A stretch of DNA of 64,000 nucleotides from Streptomyces sp. NBC_01304 (GTDB lineage: Bacteria; Actinomycetota; Actinomycetes; Streptomycetales; Streptomycetaceae). How positions within the stretch are numbered: position 1 is the stretch's first letter; every line of letters begins with the position of its first letter. The translations under genes and the position numbers were made by a program. Below, piece after piece: positions 50,331 to 59,196 of the stretch. The notes beneath the pieces are model-generated. The model was not told where the DNA came from and did not search any database. It worked only from the letters and a program-made list of their open reading frames with translations. The stretch spans positions 3,286,001 to 3,350,000 of the forward strand of contig NZ_CP109055.1 of the NCBI RefSeq assembly GCF_035975855.1, in the 5' to 3' direction.

Positions 50331-51770
50331 ATGCTCACTTCACCACCGCCCGCCGACCCGCGCACCGGCACTCCCGCCGCGCCGCAGACCGACGCCGACA
50401 CTGACACCGCGCTGCCGCCCGGCCTGCGGCAGCGCCATCTCGCGATGATCGCTCTGGGCGGTGCGATCGGTGCCGGACTGTTCGTCGGTTCCGGCGTCGG
50501 GATCAGGGCCGCCGGTCCCGCGATCATCGTCTCGTACGTGGTCGCGGGCCTGCTCGTGCTCCTGGTGATGCGGATGCTCGCCGAGATGTCCGCCGCGCAG
50601 CCCGCCACCGGCTCGTTCTCGGTGTACGCGGCCAAGGCGCTCGGCCCCTGGGCGGGGCTCACCGCGGGCTGGCTCTACTGGTCGCTGTTGGTCGTCAGCG
50701 TGGCCGCCGAGGCGATCGGCGCCGCCGACATCGTCACCAAGTGGGTGCCGGGCGTGCCCGGTTACGTATGGATGACCGTGTTCATGGCCCTGTTCACGGG
50801 CAGCAATCTGGCCGCCGTACGTCGCTTCGGCGACCTCGAATTCTGGTTCGCCGGCCTGAAGATCGCGGCGATCTGCGCCTTCCTGCTGCTCGGCGCGCTC
50901 GCCGTCCTCGACATGCTCCCGGGCACGGCGGACTCCCCCGGCACCGCGCATCTCACGGACCACGGCGGCTTCCTGCCGCACGGCTGGCACGGCGTGGCGC
51001 TCGGGATGGTGGCTGCGGTCTTCGCGTACGGGGGCCTGGAGACCGTCACCATCGCGGCCGCCGAATCCGACGATCCGGCACGGGCGGTGGGCCGCGCGGC
51101 CCGCACCGTGGTCTGGCGGATCTGCCTCTTCTACATCGGCTCCATGGCGATCATCGTGACGCTGCTGCCCTGGAACTCGCCGGGCACCGACGCCCCGTAC
51201 TCCGGGGCGCTGGAGACTCTCGGGATCCCCGGCGCGGCGCACATCATGAACGCCGTTGTCCTGGTCGCCCTGTTGTCGGCGATGAACGCGAACATCTACG
51301 GCTCGTCAAGGATGCTGTACGCGCTGGTGCGGCGCGGGGATGCGCCCCGCGCACTCGGCCGGGTGACGGGCGGGGTGCCGCGGGGCGCCGTACTGGCCTC
51401 CGCGGCCTTCGGGTTCGTGTCGGTGCTGCTGAGCGTGGCGTGGCCGGAGACGGTCTTCCCGTTCCTGCTCAACACGGTGGGCGCGACGATCCTGATCGTC
51501 TGGCTGCTGATCGCCCTGTCCCAGCTGCGGCTGCGCCGCCGGCTCGAACAGGAGGCGCCGGAGCGGCTGGTGGTGAAGATGTGGCTCTTCCCGTACCTGA
51601 CCTGGCTGGCGCTGCTGACGATCGGCGGCGTGCTGCTGATGATGGTGTTCGAGGCGGAGTCCCGTACGCAGGTGATCTGTACGGGGATCTGGACGGCCGT
51701 GCTCCTCGGCTGCGCCTGGCTCAAGCGAACGCGGGCCGAGCGCCTTGCGGAACAGCTCCTTGAGGCGTAG
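50331..51770 (+). CDS. APC-family amino-acid permease
   Basis: 479 residues with 12 membrane segments. The entry motif RHLAMIALGGAIGAGLFVGSG and EMSAAQPATGSFSVYA are typical of the amino-acid/GABA permease (AAT) branch; VFAYGGLETVTIAAAESDDP is the conserved segment-6 region. It imports an amino acid by proton symport; GABA, Phe or Asn are possible. Its 3' end overlaps the convergent esterase gene by 50 bases. Confidence 0.88.
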   Translation: MLTSPPPADPRTGTPAAPQTDADTDTALPPGLRQRHLAMIALGGAIGAGLFVGSGVGIRAAGPAIIVSYVVAGLLVLLVMRMLAEMSAAQPATGSFSVYAAKALGPWAGLTAGWLYWSLLVVSVAAEAIGAADIVTKWVPGVPGYVWMTVFMALFTGSNLAAVRRFGDLEFWFAGLKIAAICAFLLLGALAVLDMLPGTADSPGTAHLTDHGGFLPHGWHGVALGMVAAVFAYGGLETVTIAAAESDDPARAVGRAARTVVWRICLFYIGSMAIIVTLLPWNSPGTDAPYSGALETLGIPGAAHIMNAVVLVALLSAMNANIYGSSRMLYALVRRGDAPRALGRVTGGVPRGAVLASAAFGFVSVLLSVAWPETVFPFLLNTVGATILIVWLLIALSQLRLRRRLEQEAPERLVVKMWLFPYLTWLALLTIGGVLLMMVFEAESRTQVICTGIWTAVLLGCAWLKRTRAERLAEQLLEA

Positions 51771-52701
51771 CGCCGTACGGAACAACGCCTTCCGTAACAG
51801 CGCCCTCCGGAACGTGGGTGAGCACGTGCCGTCCCAGGTTCTCGATCGCGGCGGCCGCCTCCGGCAGGAAGTCCGCGAAGATCTGCCAGACGTGCGGCAT
51901 GCCCTCGGCGACCTCCAGCGTGGCGTCCACGCCCTCCCGCGCGGCCTTGACGTACAGGCGGGTGGAGTCGTCGAAAAGCACCTCCTCCGTTCCCACCTGG
52001 ATGAGCAGCGGCGGCAGCCCGGTCAGGTCGGCGTACAGCGGTGAGGCGAGCGGGTCGCGGGGGTCGGCGCCGGCGAGATAGGACGCCGCCCACTGCCGGA
52101 TGCCCGGCACGGAGATCACCGGGTCGCGGTCGGCCCTGCCCTCGACGGACTCGCCGCTGTTCGTCAGGTCCACCCAGGGGGACATGACGACCGCCGCGCC
52201 CGGCAGCGGCAGTCCGAGGTCGCGCAGTCCGACGAGGGTGGCCAGGGCCAGACCGCCGCCGGCCGAGTCACCGGTGAGGACGATGCGCTCGGGTGCGTAC
52301 CCCTGGCCGAGAAGCCACTCGTACGCCTTCCTGGCGGCCAGGACGGCTGCGGGGTAAGGGTGTTCGGGGGCGAGCGGGTAGTCGATGCCGTACACCTTGG
52401 CCTTGGCGGCGCGGGCGATCCTGGCGGTCAAGTCGCGCTGCACGGCGGTGGATCCGATGTGGTAGCCACCACCGTGCAGTTGCAGCACGACCCGGTCGTC
52501 GGCGGATTCCGGGACGGTCGTCAGCAGCCCCGGCAGCGCCGGAACGGGCTCGAAGACGGCGTCGGCGGGCGGCGCGACCAGAGCCGCCGTCTCCTCCAGC
52601 GTCCGGCGCTGGCTCTCGACGGAGTCCGGCCCCTGCGGGCTGAGGGGACGGACCCGGATGACCTCAAGTTCCTTGAACGCGCGCTCTACTGGGGTGGTCA
52701 T
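51721..52701 (-). CDS. Alpha/beta hydrolase of the hormone-sensitive-lipase (HSL) family
   Basis: 326 residues from ATG 52701. The oxyanion motif is LHGGGYHIGS; the nucleophile elbow is GDSAGGGLA; the acid is in EEVLFDDS and the His in GMPHVW. HSL-family enzymes hydrolyse small esters. The last 24 residues (with GATPQGAVPQGARPAF) are Pro/Gly-rich and encoded opposite the end of the permease gene, looking like a run-on extension. It lies downstream of the FMN reductase gene and may be co-transcribed with it. Confidence 0.87.
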   Translation of the reverse strand: MTTPVERAFKELEVIRVRPLSPQGPDSVESQRRTLEETAALVAPPADAVFEPVPALPGLLTTVPESADDRVVLQLHGGGYHIGSTAVQRDLTARIARAAKAKVYGIDYPLAPEHPYPAAVLAARKAYEWLLGQGYAPERIVLTGDSAGGGLALATLVGLRDLGLPLPGAAVVMSPWVDLTNSGESVEGRADRDPVISVPGIRQWAASYLAGADPRDPLASPLYADLTGLPPLLIQVGTEEVLFDDSTRLYVKAAREGVDATLEVAEGMPHVWQIFADFLPEAAAAIENLGRHVLTHVPEGAVTEGVVPYGATPQGAVPQGARPAFA

Positions 52702-52761
52702 GACTGCTCCCTGTTCTCCTTGCCTTGCCTTGCCTCGCCTCACCGATCGACGTTCAGTGCG

Positions 52762-53328
52762 TCAGTTGCTCCGGGCCTTCTCGACGAGGGCCGCGACGAG
52801 GTCCTGGACCAGGCCGATGGTGGTGTCGTCGGTGAGGTTGCCCCCGTCGTCGAAGCGCTCGTACGAGCGGAAGACGATCACCTCGGGCTTGACGACGATG
52901 TCCGAGTCGGTCCAGACGAAGACCTGACGCAGCGCCAACTGGGCCCGTACGGAACCGAAGTTGGTCGGGGCGGCACCCATGATGGCGACCGGCTTGCGGT
53001 GCAGCGGCCGACCGCCGTCCTCGCTCCAGTCGGTGCTGGCCCAGTCGATGGCGTTCTTCAGGACGCCCGGTATGGAGTAGTTGAACTCCGGCGTGGCGAT
53101 GAGGACCCCGTCGGCCTCGGCGATCCGCCGGCGCAGCTCCACGACGGAGGCGGGCCGGCGGCCCGGGACGTCCTGGTCCTGGTCGTAGGGCGGGATGTCG
53201 CGGAGGCCGTCGTAGATCTCGATCTCGACGTCGCCCGGGGCGTGCTTCTGGGCGGCGCGCAGCAGGGCCGTGTTGTGCGAGGCGTCGCGCAGACTGCCGG
53301 AAATCGCAAGGAACTTGAGGGCGCTCAT
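52762..53328 (-). CDS. NAD(P)H-dependent FMN reductase
   Basis: 188 residues from ATG 53328. The flavodoxin-like fold has the FMN phosphate loop AISGSLRDASHNTALL, then GVLIATPEFNYSIPGVLKNA and IMGAAPTNFGSVRAQLALR. Members reduce FMN, quinones or azo compounds. Upstream are two copies of the TetR operator-like motif, so it is likely induced by the ligand of the TetR protein at 49556. With the esterase gene downstream, this suggests a detoxification unit. Confidence 0.88.
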   Translation of the reverse strand: MSALKFLAISGSLRDASHNTALLRAAQKHAPGDVEIEIYDGLRDIPPYDQDQDVPGRRPASVVELRRRIAEADGVLIATPEFNYSIPGVLKNAIDWASTDWSEDGGRPLHRKPVAIMGAAPTNFGSVRAQLALRQVFVWTDSDIVVKPEVIVFRSYERFDDGGNLTDDTTIGLVQDLVAALVEKARSN

Positions 53329-53380
53329 CGTCAACTCCAATGACTGGTGGGGAGGCGGTGTCACCTCCCCGATGCGAGAA

Positions 53381-53398
53381 AACTACACAGTTCAGTTT
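53381..53398. promoter_or_regulatory. TetR operator candidate, copy 2 (FMN reductase promoter)
   Basis: AACTACACAGTTCAGTTT is 53 bases upstream of the FMN reductase start. It differs from copy 3 by one base; both are reverse complements of the motif at the tetR promoter with a few changes. Confidence 0.7.
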
Positions 53399-53407
53399 CT
53401 TGCAGTC

Positions 53408-53425
53408 AACTACACCGTTCAGTTT
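53408..53425. promoter_or_regulatory. TetR operator candidate, copy 3 (FMN reductase promoter)
   Basis: AACTACACCGTTCAGTTT lies 27 bases (start to start) from copy 2, in the same orientation. Two sites about 2.5 helical turns apart suggest cooperative binding of two dimers. The divergent lipoprotein gene begins 160 bases away and could also be affected. Confidence 0.7.
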
Positions 53426-53587
53426 TCTAGCCGGTTCCGGTCTGCGCTCCGCTCGCCCCCTCTGCCCTCGGCCTGTGATCCATCCGAGACCCGGATGCGT
53501 ACAACCCCGACCCGTTCCCGCTGGTCAAGCACCTGTGAACCCTGCTCCGTACCTGAGCGCAGGGCTTTGATCATTGGGAGAAGCACC

Positions 53588-54376
53588 ATGCGAACCACCG
53601 CCATGCGCCGCACCGCCATGACCGTCTCCACGGTCTCCTTCGCACTTCTGGTCACCGCCTGCGGTGGCGGCGGGCAGAGCGGTTCGGACGAGGGCACGTC
53701 CGGGAAGCCCGCGGCGAAGGCGCTCACCGCCGCGCAGCTGGAGAAGGCCGCGGTCGCCAAGGGCGATGTGAAGGGCCACGAGATCAAGAAGCCGGGCAAG
53801 GCCGACGTCCTCAAGCCGGACGCGGTCTCCGTCGAGAACGCCGCGTGCAAGCCCATCGCCCAGGCCTTCTCCGCCCTCCCCGCGGCCGAGCCCGTCGCGA
53901 GCGTCCAGCGGCTCGTCGTCCAGGAGTCGACGAAGGCCAAGAAGGGGATGCCCTCGACCAAGGAACTCGCGGAGATGACGGAGAAGGAGGCCCAGGAGGC
54001 GACGTTCGACTCGCTCGACATCACCAAGACCCTTGCCTCCCTCTGGTCGTACGACGGCGAGGGCGCCGAGCAGACCCTCGGCAAGCTGCGGGAGGCCGGC
54101 AAGAAGTGCGCCGGCGGCTTCGTCATGACGATCGACGGCGAGAAGCAGAAGATCACCAAGGTCGCCGAGGGCAAGCTGTCCGCCGGTCAGGACGGTGTCG
54201 CCTGGACCCTGGAGCAGAAGACGGACGACGGCACGGTCAGCACCAACGTCGCCGTCATCCGGCAGGGCGGCACGCTCGCCGGGTTCTCGTCCTTCAACAT
54301 CGCGGCGGCCGCCCGGGGCGAGGCGTTCGACCAGCCGACCGCCGTCATCGACGCGCAGGCCGCCAAGCTCGGCTGA
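53588..54376 (+). CDS. Secreted lipoprotein, unknown function
   Basis: 262 residues from ATG 53588 (GGGAG upstream). The signal peptide ends in the lipobox LLVTAC, so the Cys near residue 25 would be lipidated; a Gly/Ser linker follows. The mature domain, with KPDAVSVENAACKPIAQAFS and GKKCAGGFVMTIDGEKQKIT, has two cysteines that may form a disulfide, and resembles Streptomyces lipoproteins of the LppX/sensor-like kind without clear family. The reading frame extends upstream, but only the ATG gives a proper signal peptide. Confidence 0.75.
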   Translation: MRTTAMRRTAMTVSTVSFALLVTACGGGGQSGSDEGTSGKPAAKALTAAQLEKAAVAKGDVKGHEIKKPGKADVLKPDAVSVENAACKPIAQAFSALPAAEPVASVQRLVVQESTKAKKGMPSTKELAEMTEKEAQEATFDSLDITKTLASLWSYDGEGAEQTLGKLREAGKKCAGGFVMTIDGEKQKITKVAEGKLSAGQDGVAWTLEQKTDDGTVSTNVAVIRQGGTLAGFSSFNIAAAARGEAFDQPTAVIDAQAAKLG

Positions 54377-54447
54377 TCAACGCCCGTACGACACTTGGCT
54401 GATCACCGTCCGCGTACGACACGCGGCTGATCACTGGCGTACGACAA
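54372..54447 (+). repeat. Three imperfect 22-25-bp repeats after the lipoprotein gene
   Basis: Each unit starts GGCTGATCA and ends CGTACGACA, at 54372-54394, 54398-54422 and 54426-54447, with 4-7 variable bases in the middle. The first unit contains the lipoprotein stop codon (TGA), so duplication of the gene end is a likely origin. Confidence 0.75.
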
Positions 54448-54448
54448 A

Positions 54449-54488
54449 GGCCTCCGGCATCCCACGTGCGGTGGGACGGCCGGAGGCC
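54449..54488. terminator. Imperfect hairpin terminator
   Basis: GGCCTCCGGC...TCCCAC pairs with GTGGGA...GCCGGAGGCC around a short loop. It lies between the convergent lipoprotein gene and the large gene ending at 54580. Confidence 0.7.
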
Positions 54489-54579
54489 CGAAGTCGGTGG
54501 CGAGGAAAGCGAAGGGACTAGATTCAAGGAGTGTGAGAAGGAAGCCCCCTCATGGCCTCGCCACGGCACACGCTAGCAG

Positions 54580-56814
54580 TCAGGCAGGGATCAGGTCGCG
54601 CAGATTTTCGGGGGTGAGAATCCGCGACCGCGGGTGCAGCCCGTCGGGGCGCTGCAGGCCGATGTAGGTGACCGGGTGCTCCGGTACCGACTTGCCGTCC
54701 CACACCGTCGTGGACGTCGCGGCACCGGCCATCAGGTCGGTGAGGTACCGCACGGTCAGCTGCTCGCGCTCGACGATGCCGCGCAGCAGCGTCGCCACCG
54801 ACACCTGGTTGCCCTCGACCTGGTTGGCCGACGGGTGGCCCTTGAGGTACAGGTGCAGCCACTTGGCGCGCCAGCGTCCGTCGGCCCCGTGCTGGAACAC
54901 CAGCGGCAGCGCCACCCGGCCCGGGCCGCGCAGCTCCGACTTCATCCGCACGGTTCGCGGCTCGAACGGGCGCCCCTGCTGCTCGCCCTCGCGCAGCATG
55001 AACCCGAAGAACGACTCGGCGACCTCCTCGAAGCCCTCCCCGGAGAACAGGTTGACCTGCGGCACGATGAAGGTGCCGCGCACGGCGCCGAGGCGCAGGT
55101 TGATGAACTCCGAGGCTCCGTCGGGTGCTTCGGTGATGTCGCCGGAGTGCTCGCCGCCGACATCGGTGAGCTGGGTGTACGACAGCCAGGAGACCGTCTT
55201 GTAGTCGGCGTCCAGCATCAGCGCCGACAGGTCGTAGTCGGTGTCGCGGCTGGTCTGCTTCCAGTACACGAAGAACCGCAGCAGCTCGCCGTCGACCGGC
55301 AGCGCCGAGCCGCGCGGCAGCACCCCGAGCCCGGACGCGACCGCCTTGCCGCTGAGCGGCAGCGCGACGTCGAGGGCGTCCGGGTCGATCAGCAGATGGC
55401 CCGGGTCCGGCAGCCGGCGCCGCATCTCCGCGTCGAGCGCGGTGATCAGGCGCTCGCGGTCGGGCGCTGCCACGGGCGGGCGGGTGTCCTCGGTGACCCA
55501 GGCGCGGCCGAGGCGGTTGACGAAGACGCGACGCTCGCCGGTCTTGCCGGTCTTGCCGGTCTTGCCACTCGGTCCGCTCTGGCCGGTCTCGTCGGACTCT
55601 CCGTTCTCTGCGGCCCGGTTGTGGAGGTGCTCGCGCACCGACAGCACGACCCGCCCGGCGACCTTCGGGGCCACCTGCTCGGCGGCGCTGACCACCGTCT
55701 CGCGCTCCTCCTCGGTCAGGGCCGTGCGCAGCAGCCGGTCCAGCGACCGGAACAGCTTGCCCGGCGCGGACTTGAGCAGGTCCACCGCTCCGGTGACGTC
55801 GTTCGTGCCGAGCAGTTCCTCGACCCGGCTGTCGAAGGAGCGTGCCTGCTGCTGACCGCGGGCGACGGCGAACACCTCGGCGGCGTACGGCCACTGCGGG
55901 TACTCGTGCGGGTGCAGCCGCTCGCCGAGCCGCTTCCAGACCTCGCGGTGGGCATGGACGTCCGCGAGCTTGGCGGGCGCCTCGGCGACCACCGAGTCGA
56001 GGCCCGCGAGCAGCGCGCGCCGCACCGGCCGCGGCAGGGCGCGCAGCCGCGTCGGCTCGAGGAGCGTCACATCGCCGCCCGCCAGCGCGCAGGCCAGCCG
56101 GAGCACATCGGTGACCGTGTCGAGCAGGAGCTCCGAACCGGCAAGCAGGCGGGCCCGGTTGATCACGGCGCGGTTCTCCCGGACCGGGATCTCCGCGGGC
56201 TGCGGCCCCGCCACGCACGTCTCGGCGAGCGCTTCGAGATCACGCAGGGCGTCCTCGCCCAGCGGAGTGCCGCTTCCCGCCAACGCGACGTACAGGGCGG
56301 TGACTTCCTCGTCCGGGGCGCCGCCCAGGTGCAGGACCGTCATGCGGTCCCCCGCCGCCGCGATCAGTTCGTCGTGGTGGGTGAGCATCTCGGCGTAGGT
56401 GTGCTGATAGCGGCCGTACGAGGGGAGGGTGAGCAGGTTCACCACGCCGTGGCTCAGCTGCTCCAGCGTGGCGGCGCGGGTGGCATCGTCGGCCAGGGCC
56501 TCGGTGATGCACCGCATCCAGAAGTCCAGGGTGTTCGGCACGTTGGCCGGAAAGTCGATGAAGTACGCGTTGTGCCGCACGTGGTCGCCGACCATCTCGC
56601 GGACCGTACGCAGCGTGCGTACGGCGGTATCGACGACCGCCTCCTCGGACAGCCCCGACAGGTGCGCGAGCAGCGGTGCCGACAACTTGAAGCCCACGGA
56701 CATCAGCACGGCGTCGAACTGCCGTGCCGCGACGGCTCCTTCCCCGGCGGGCCCGAGGGGCGCGGGGATACGGTGGGTGTGCCGGATGACCAGGGGTTCG
56801 AGAGGGTGGACCAT
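54580..56814 (-). CDS. Large protein with TerD-like C-terminal segment
   Basis: 744 residues from ATG 56814. The first 370 residues are mainly helical (ARQFDAVLMSVGFKLSAPLL, VPNTLDFWMRCITEALADD, YGRYQHTYAEMLTHHDELI) and unrecognised. A linker has the repeat GKTGKTGKTG. From about 511 the sequence is TerD-like: LLRFFVYWKQTSRDTDYDLS, then GEHSGDITEAPDGASEFINL and FIVPQVNLFSG, matching the calcium-binding beta-sandwich of tellurite/stress TerD proteins. Streptomyces carry many ter-type proteins of unknown stress role. No other ter gene is in the window. Confidence 0.7.
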   Translation of the reverse strand: MVHPLEPLVIRHTHRIPAPLGPAGEGAVAARQFDAVLMSVGFKLSAPLLAHLSGLSEEAVVDTAVRTLRTVREMVGDHVRHNAYFIDFPANVPNTLDFWMRCITEALADDATRAATLEQLSHGVVNLLTLPSYGRYQHTYAEMLTHHDELIAAAGDRMTVLHLGGAPDEEVTALYVALAGSGTPLGEDALRDLEALAETCVAGPQPAEIPVRENRAVINRARLLAGSELLLDTVTDVLRLACALAGGDVTLLEPTRLRALPRPVRRALLAGLDSVVAEAPAKLADVHAHREVWKRLGERLHPHEYPQWPYAAEVFAVARGQQQARSFDSRVEELLGTNDVTGAVDLLKSAPGKLFRSLDRLLRTALTEEERETVVSAAEQVAPKVAGRVVLSVREHLHNRAAENGESDETGQSGPSGKTGKTGKTGERRVFVNRLGRAWVTEDTRPPVAAPDRERLITALDAEMRRRLPDPGHLLIDPDALDVALPLSGKAVASGLGVLPRGSALPVDGELLRFFVYWKQTSRDTDYDLSALMLDADYKTVSWLSYTQLTDVGGEHSGDITEAPDGASEFINLRLGAVRGTFIVPQVNLFSGEGFEEVAESFFGFMLREGEQQGRPFEPRTVRMKSELRGPGRVALPLVFQHGADGRWRAKWLHLYLKGHPSANQVEGNQVSVATLLRGIVEREQLTVRYLTDLMAGAATSTTVWDGKSVPEHPVTYIGLQRPDGLHPRSRILTPENLRDLIPA

Positions 56815-56997
56815 TCCGGCATGCTCGCAGAGCACGGTGAGCCGGCGCACGCGGGTTTTACCCGGATGCGGGCCCCTGGGGTGAGGGGACACCGGGACAC
56901 CCCCTGGGGTGAGGGGTACGCCCCCTCACCCCGAACTCGCCTACTGACCAAGGGAATTCAGATCCCCAGCCCTTCAGTACGTCAGCCCCTCACCCCC

Positions 56998-58809
56998 TCA
57001 GTCCCGAACCCGCGCCCGCAGCCGCGGACCGAACCGCACCGTCGCGATGCCCAGGCCCGCGAGCAGTGCGGCCGCGAGGGCGAGCGTGCCGATGCCCGCG
57101 GTGCCGGTCAGGGCGAGACCGCCGCCCGAGCCGCCCTGCGGGTCGGTCCCGCCCGCCGAACCACCCGGCGTCTGTGACGCACTTGCCGACGAGGACGGCG
57201 TCGGGGACGGCGAGGCGCCCTTCTCGGTGACCTCGACCTTGAAGCGGGCCGAAGCCTCGCCGGACTTCGCCACGACGGTGTACGTACCGACGCCCTCGCC
57301 CGCGATCAGCTCGGGCGCCGCCACCTGGCCGGAGGCGTCGGTGGTCGCGCTCGCGGTGCGCTCGCCGCCCTTGAAGACCGGGGCGTCCTCGTCGTCGCTC
57401 TCGACGACGAACTCGACCGTCTTGTCCGCGGCGGTCTTGCCCGAGTCGGTCACCTCGGCACGCAGGCGCTCCCCGAAGGCCTCGCCCTGCTCGGCCTGTT
57501 GCCCGTCACCGGCGACGGCCGCCACCTCGGTGGTCAGCTTCTTCACGTGCCCGGTGAACTCCACACCGTCGACACCCCGCGCGGCGGCCCGGACGGTGAA
57601 GTCGCCCTCGGCCTTCCCGGTCGTGATGTGCGGGGAAGCGGCCCGGCCCTGGGCGTCGGTCTTGACCACGGCCTCGTGCGTGGTGTCCGACTCGTCCCAG
57701 TCGAACCACACCAGCTTGTCCGGGTCGTCGATCGTGAACGTGACCTTCACGCCCGGGACCGGCCTGCCGTCCTTGGCGCGGGCGACGACCACCATCGGGT
57801 CGAACTGGCGGTCCGGAGCGACGGTCTGGCCGTCGCCGGACTCACCGGCCAGGTCCGCCAGGACGGGCTTCGTGGTGTCGTTCCACTGGAAAACGACACG
57901 GCCGTCCCCACCGGGGCCGTTGTTGCCGCCCTCGGCGACTCCGGCCTCCGGGGTGTTGTGCGGGGCGGGCACCCAGAACGGGTCGTCCTCCATGGGCGGG
58001 TGGTACCTGTCGCCCTCCACCAGCCGTACGTCGGAGATCCGCTCGCGGTCGACGTAACTGGAGCCACCGCCGCCGCTGCCGGTGTCGCCCTTGTCGTTCT
58101 TCGCGGCGCCGCCGCCACCGCCGGCATAACCGGCGCCGCCACCGCCGCCGCCCTTCGAGCCGCCGTCGCCGCCCGCGCCGCCGTCCTTCGCATCGGCGCC
58201 GGGGGCTCCTTCGCCGGCGCCCGCTCCTCCCTTGACGCCGGTCGCGCCCTTGCCGCCGAGGCCGGCCTCGGATGCGTCATGGCCGTTCTCGGCACCGGCG
58301 GCACCGCCACGGCCGGAAAGCGAGACGCCCCACGCGCCACCGCCGCCGCCCCCCGCTGCGATCAGCAGCGGAGCGCCGTCGGCCGTGCGGATCCCGGTAC
58401 TGGAGCCGCCCCAGCTGTACGAGTCGAAGCTCTTGCCGCCGATCGCGTCACCGAACCGGGGGGCCGAATAGTCGCCGCCGACCTTCACGGTCAGCCGCTC
58501 CCCCGGCTTCACCTCCAGCGCACCCGCGACATAGATGCCCGCGCCGCCGCTCGCCTGGGGGGTGCCGCTGCCGGCTTCGCCCCAGGCCCTGACGTCCAAC
58601 TCCTCGATCCCTGCCGGAACCTGGAATTCCTCCTTGGTGCCGGTGAAGTCGAAGATCCTGCAGTCGGTGAACCCCTGTGTGGGTACGCACTCCACCTCCT
58701 CGGCCGCCGTGGCCGGGAAGGCACCCCCAGCCCCCAGGCTCGCCACGACCAGTGCGGCCACGCCCATGCTCCGGGCGCCGCGGCGCAGCACAAAGGAACC
58801 TCTGTTCAT
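56998..58809 (-). CDS. Secreted glycine-rich, Ig-like surface protein with LAxTG-type end
   Basis: 603 residues from ATG 58809 (GGAGGGG upstream). A Sec signal peptide (SMGVAALVVASLGAGGAF...ATAA) is followed by a Gly-rich domain (about 70-270) like that of ALK/LTK receptors, with AAGGGGGGAWGVS and GGGGSSYVDRE. Then come two or three Ig-like/invasin-type domains (KPVLADLAGESGDGQTVAPD; TEVAAVAGDGQQAEQGEAFG) and a Ser/Pro linker. LALTGT plus a hydrophobic helix and basic tail at the end fits an LAxTG class E sortase signal. Probably a wall-anchored adhesive or structural protein. Confidence 0.8.
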   Translation of the reverse strand: MNRGSFVLRRGARSMGVAALVVASLGAGGAFPATAAEEVECVPTQGFTDCRIFDFTGTKEEFQVPAGIEELDVRAWGEAGSGTPQASGGAGIYVAGALEVKPGERLTVKVGGDYSAPRFGDAIGGKSFDSYSWGGSSTGIRTADGAPLLIAAGGGGGGAWGVSLSGRGGAAGAENGHDASEAGLGGKGATGVKGGAGAGEGAPGADAKDGGAGGDGGSKGGGGGGAGYAGGGGGAAKNDKGDTGSGGGGSSYVDRERISDVRLVEGDRYHPPMEDDPFWVPAPHNTPEAGVAEGGNNGPGGDGRVVFQWNDTTKPVLADLAGESGDGQTVAPDRQFDPMVVVARAKDGRPVPGVKVTFTIDDPDKLVWFDWDESDTTHEAVVKTDAQGRAASPHITTGKAEGDFTVRAAARGVDGVEFTGHVKKLTTEVAAVAGDGQQAEQGEAFGERLRAEVTDSGKTAADKTVEFVVESDDEDAPVFKGGERTASATTDASGQVAAPELIAGEGVGTYTVVAKSGEASARFKVEVTEKGASPSPTPSSSASASQTPGGSAGGTDPQGGSGGGLALTGTAGIGTLALAAALLAGLGIATVRFGPRLRARVRD

Positions 58810-59196
58810 GAACCCCTCCATTTGCCCTCAACTACACAAAGCCCCCCAGGGCTTGCGAAAGACAGCCGGAATGCGAGATCCCCCGATCTCGGCCGCGTCC
58901 TCATGATTTCCGGACGCAGAGCATGATCCCGACGGTGTCAGGAGGAGCCTACTGTCATCGGTCACAACTGGTGATGTTCTGCCGAATGCCACGGGAGCGG
59001 CAGTTAGAATCCAGGGGCACAGAAGTCACCCCGGTCACCCTCTCGGTACAGGCCCTCGCCCCCACTCCGCCGGTCGCCCCTGTCGTGGGCACGGTCGCGT
59101 CAGAGCCACCGAAGAACGCATCGCCCTCCCCCCTCGGCACACAAGTCGCCCGTGACCGGCGGCTGAAGCAGAAACCGTTTCGAACGAGGAGTCACC
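58810..59196. promoter_or_regulatory. 387-base divergent spacer between surface protein and deacetylase genes
   Basis: No gene seen. It must hold promoters for both genes. A TAGAAT at 59005-59010 is a possible -10 for the deacetylase gene, but no well-spaced -35 is evident; the transcript would then have a leader of about 180 bases. Confidence 0.4.

Noticed and set aside
54634..57177. 847-codon open frame opposite the TerD-like gene
   Set aside because: Antisense shadow; the minus-strand product has a coherent TerD-like segment.
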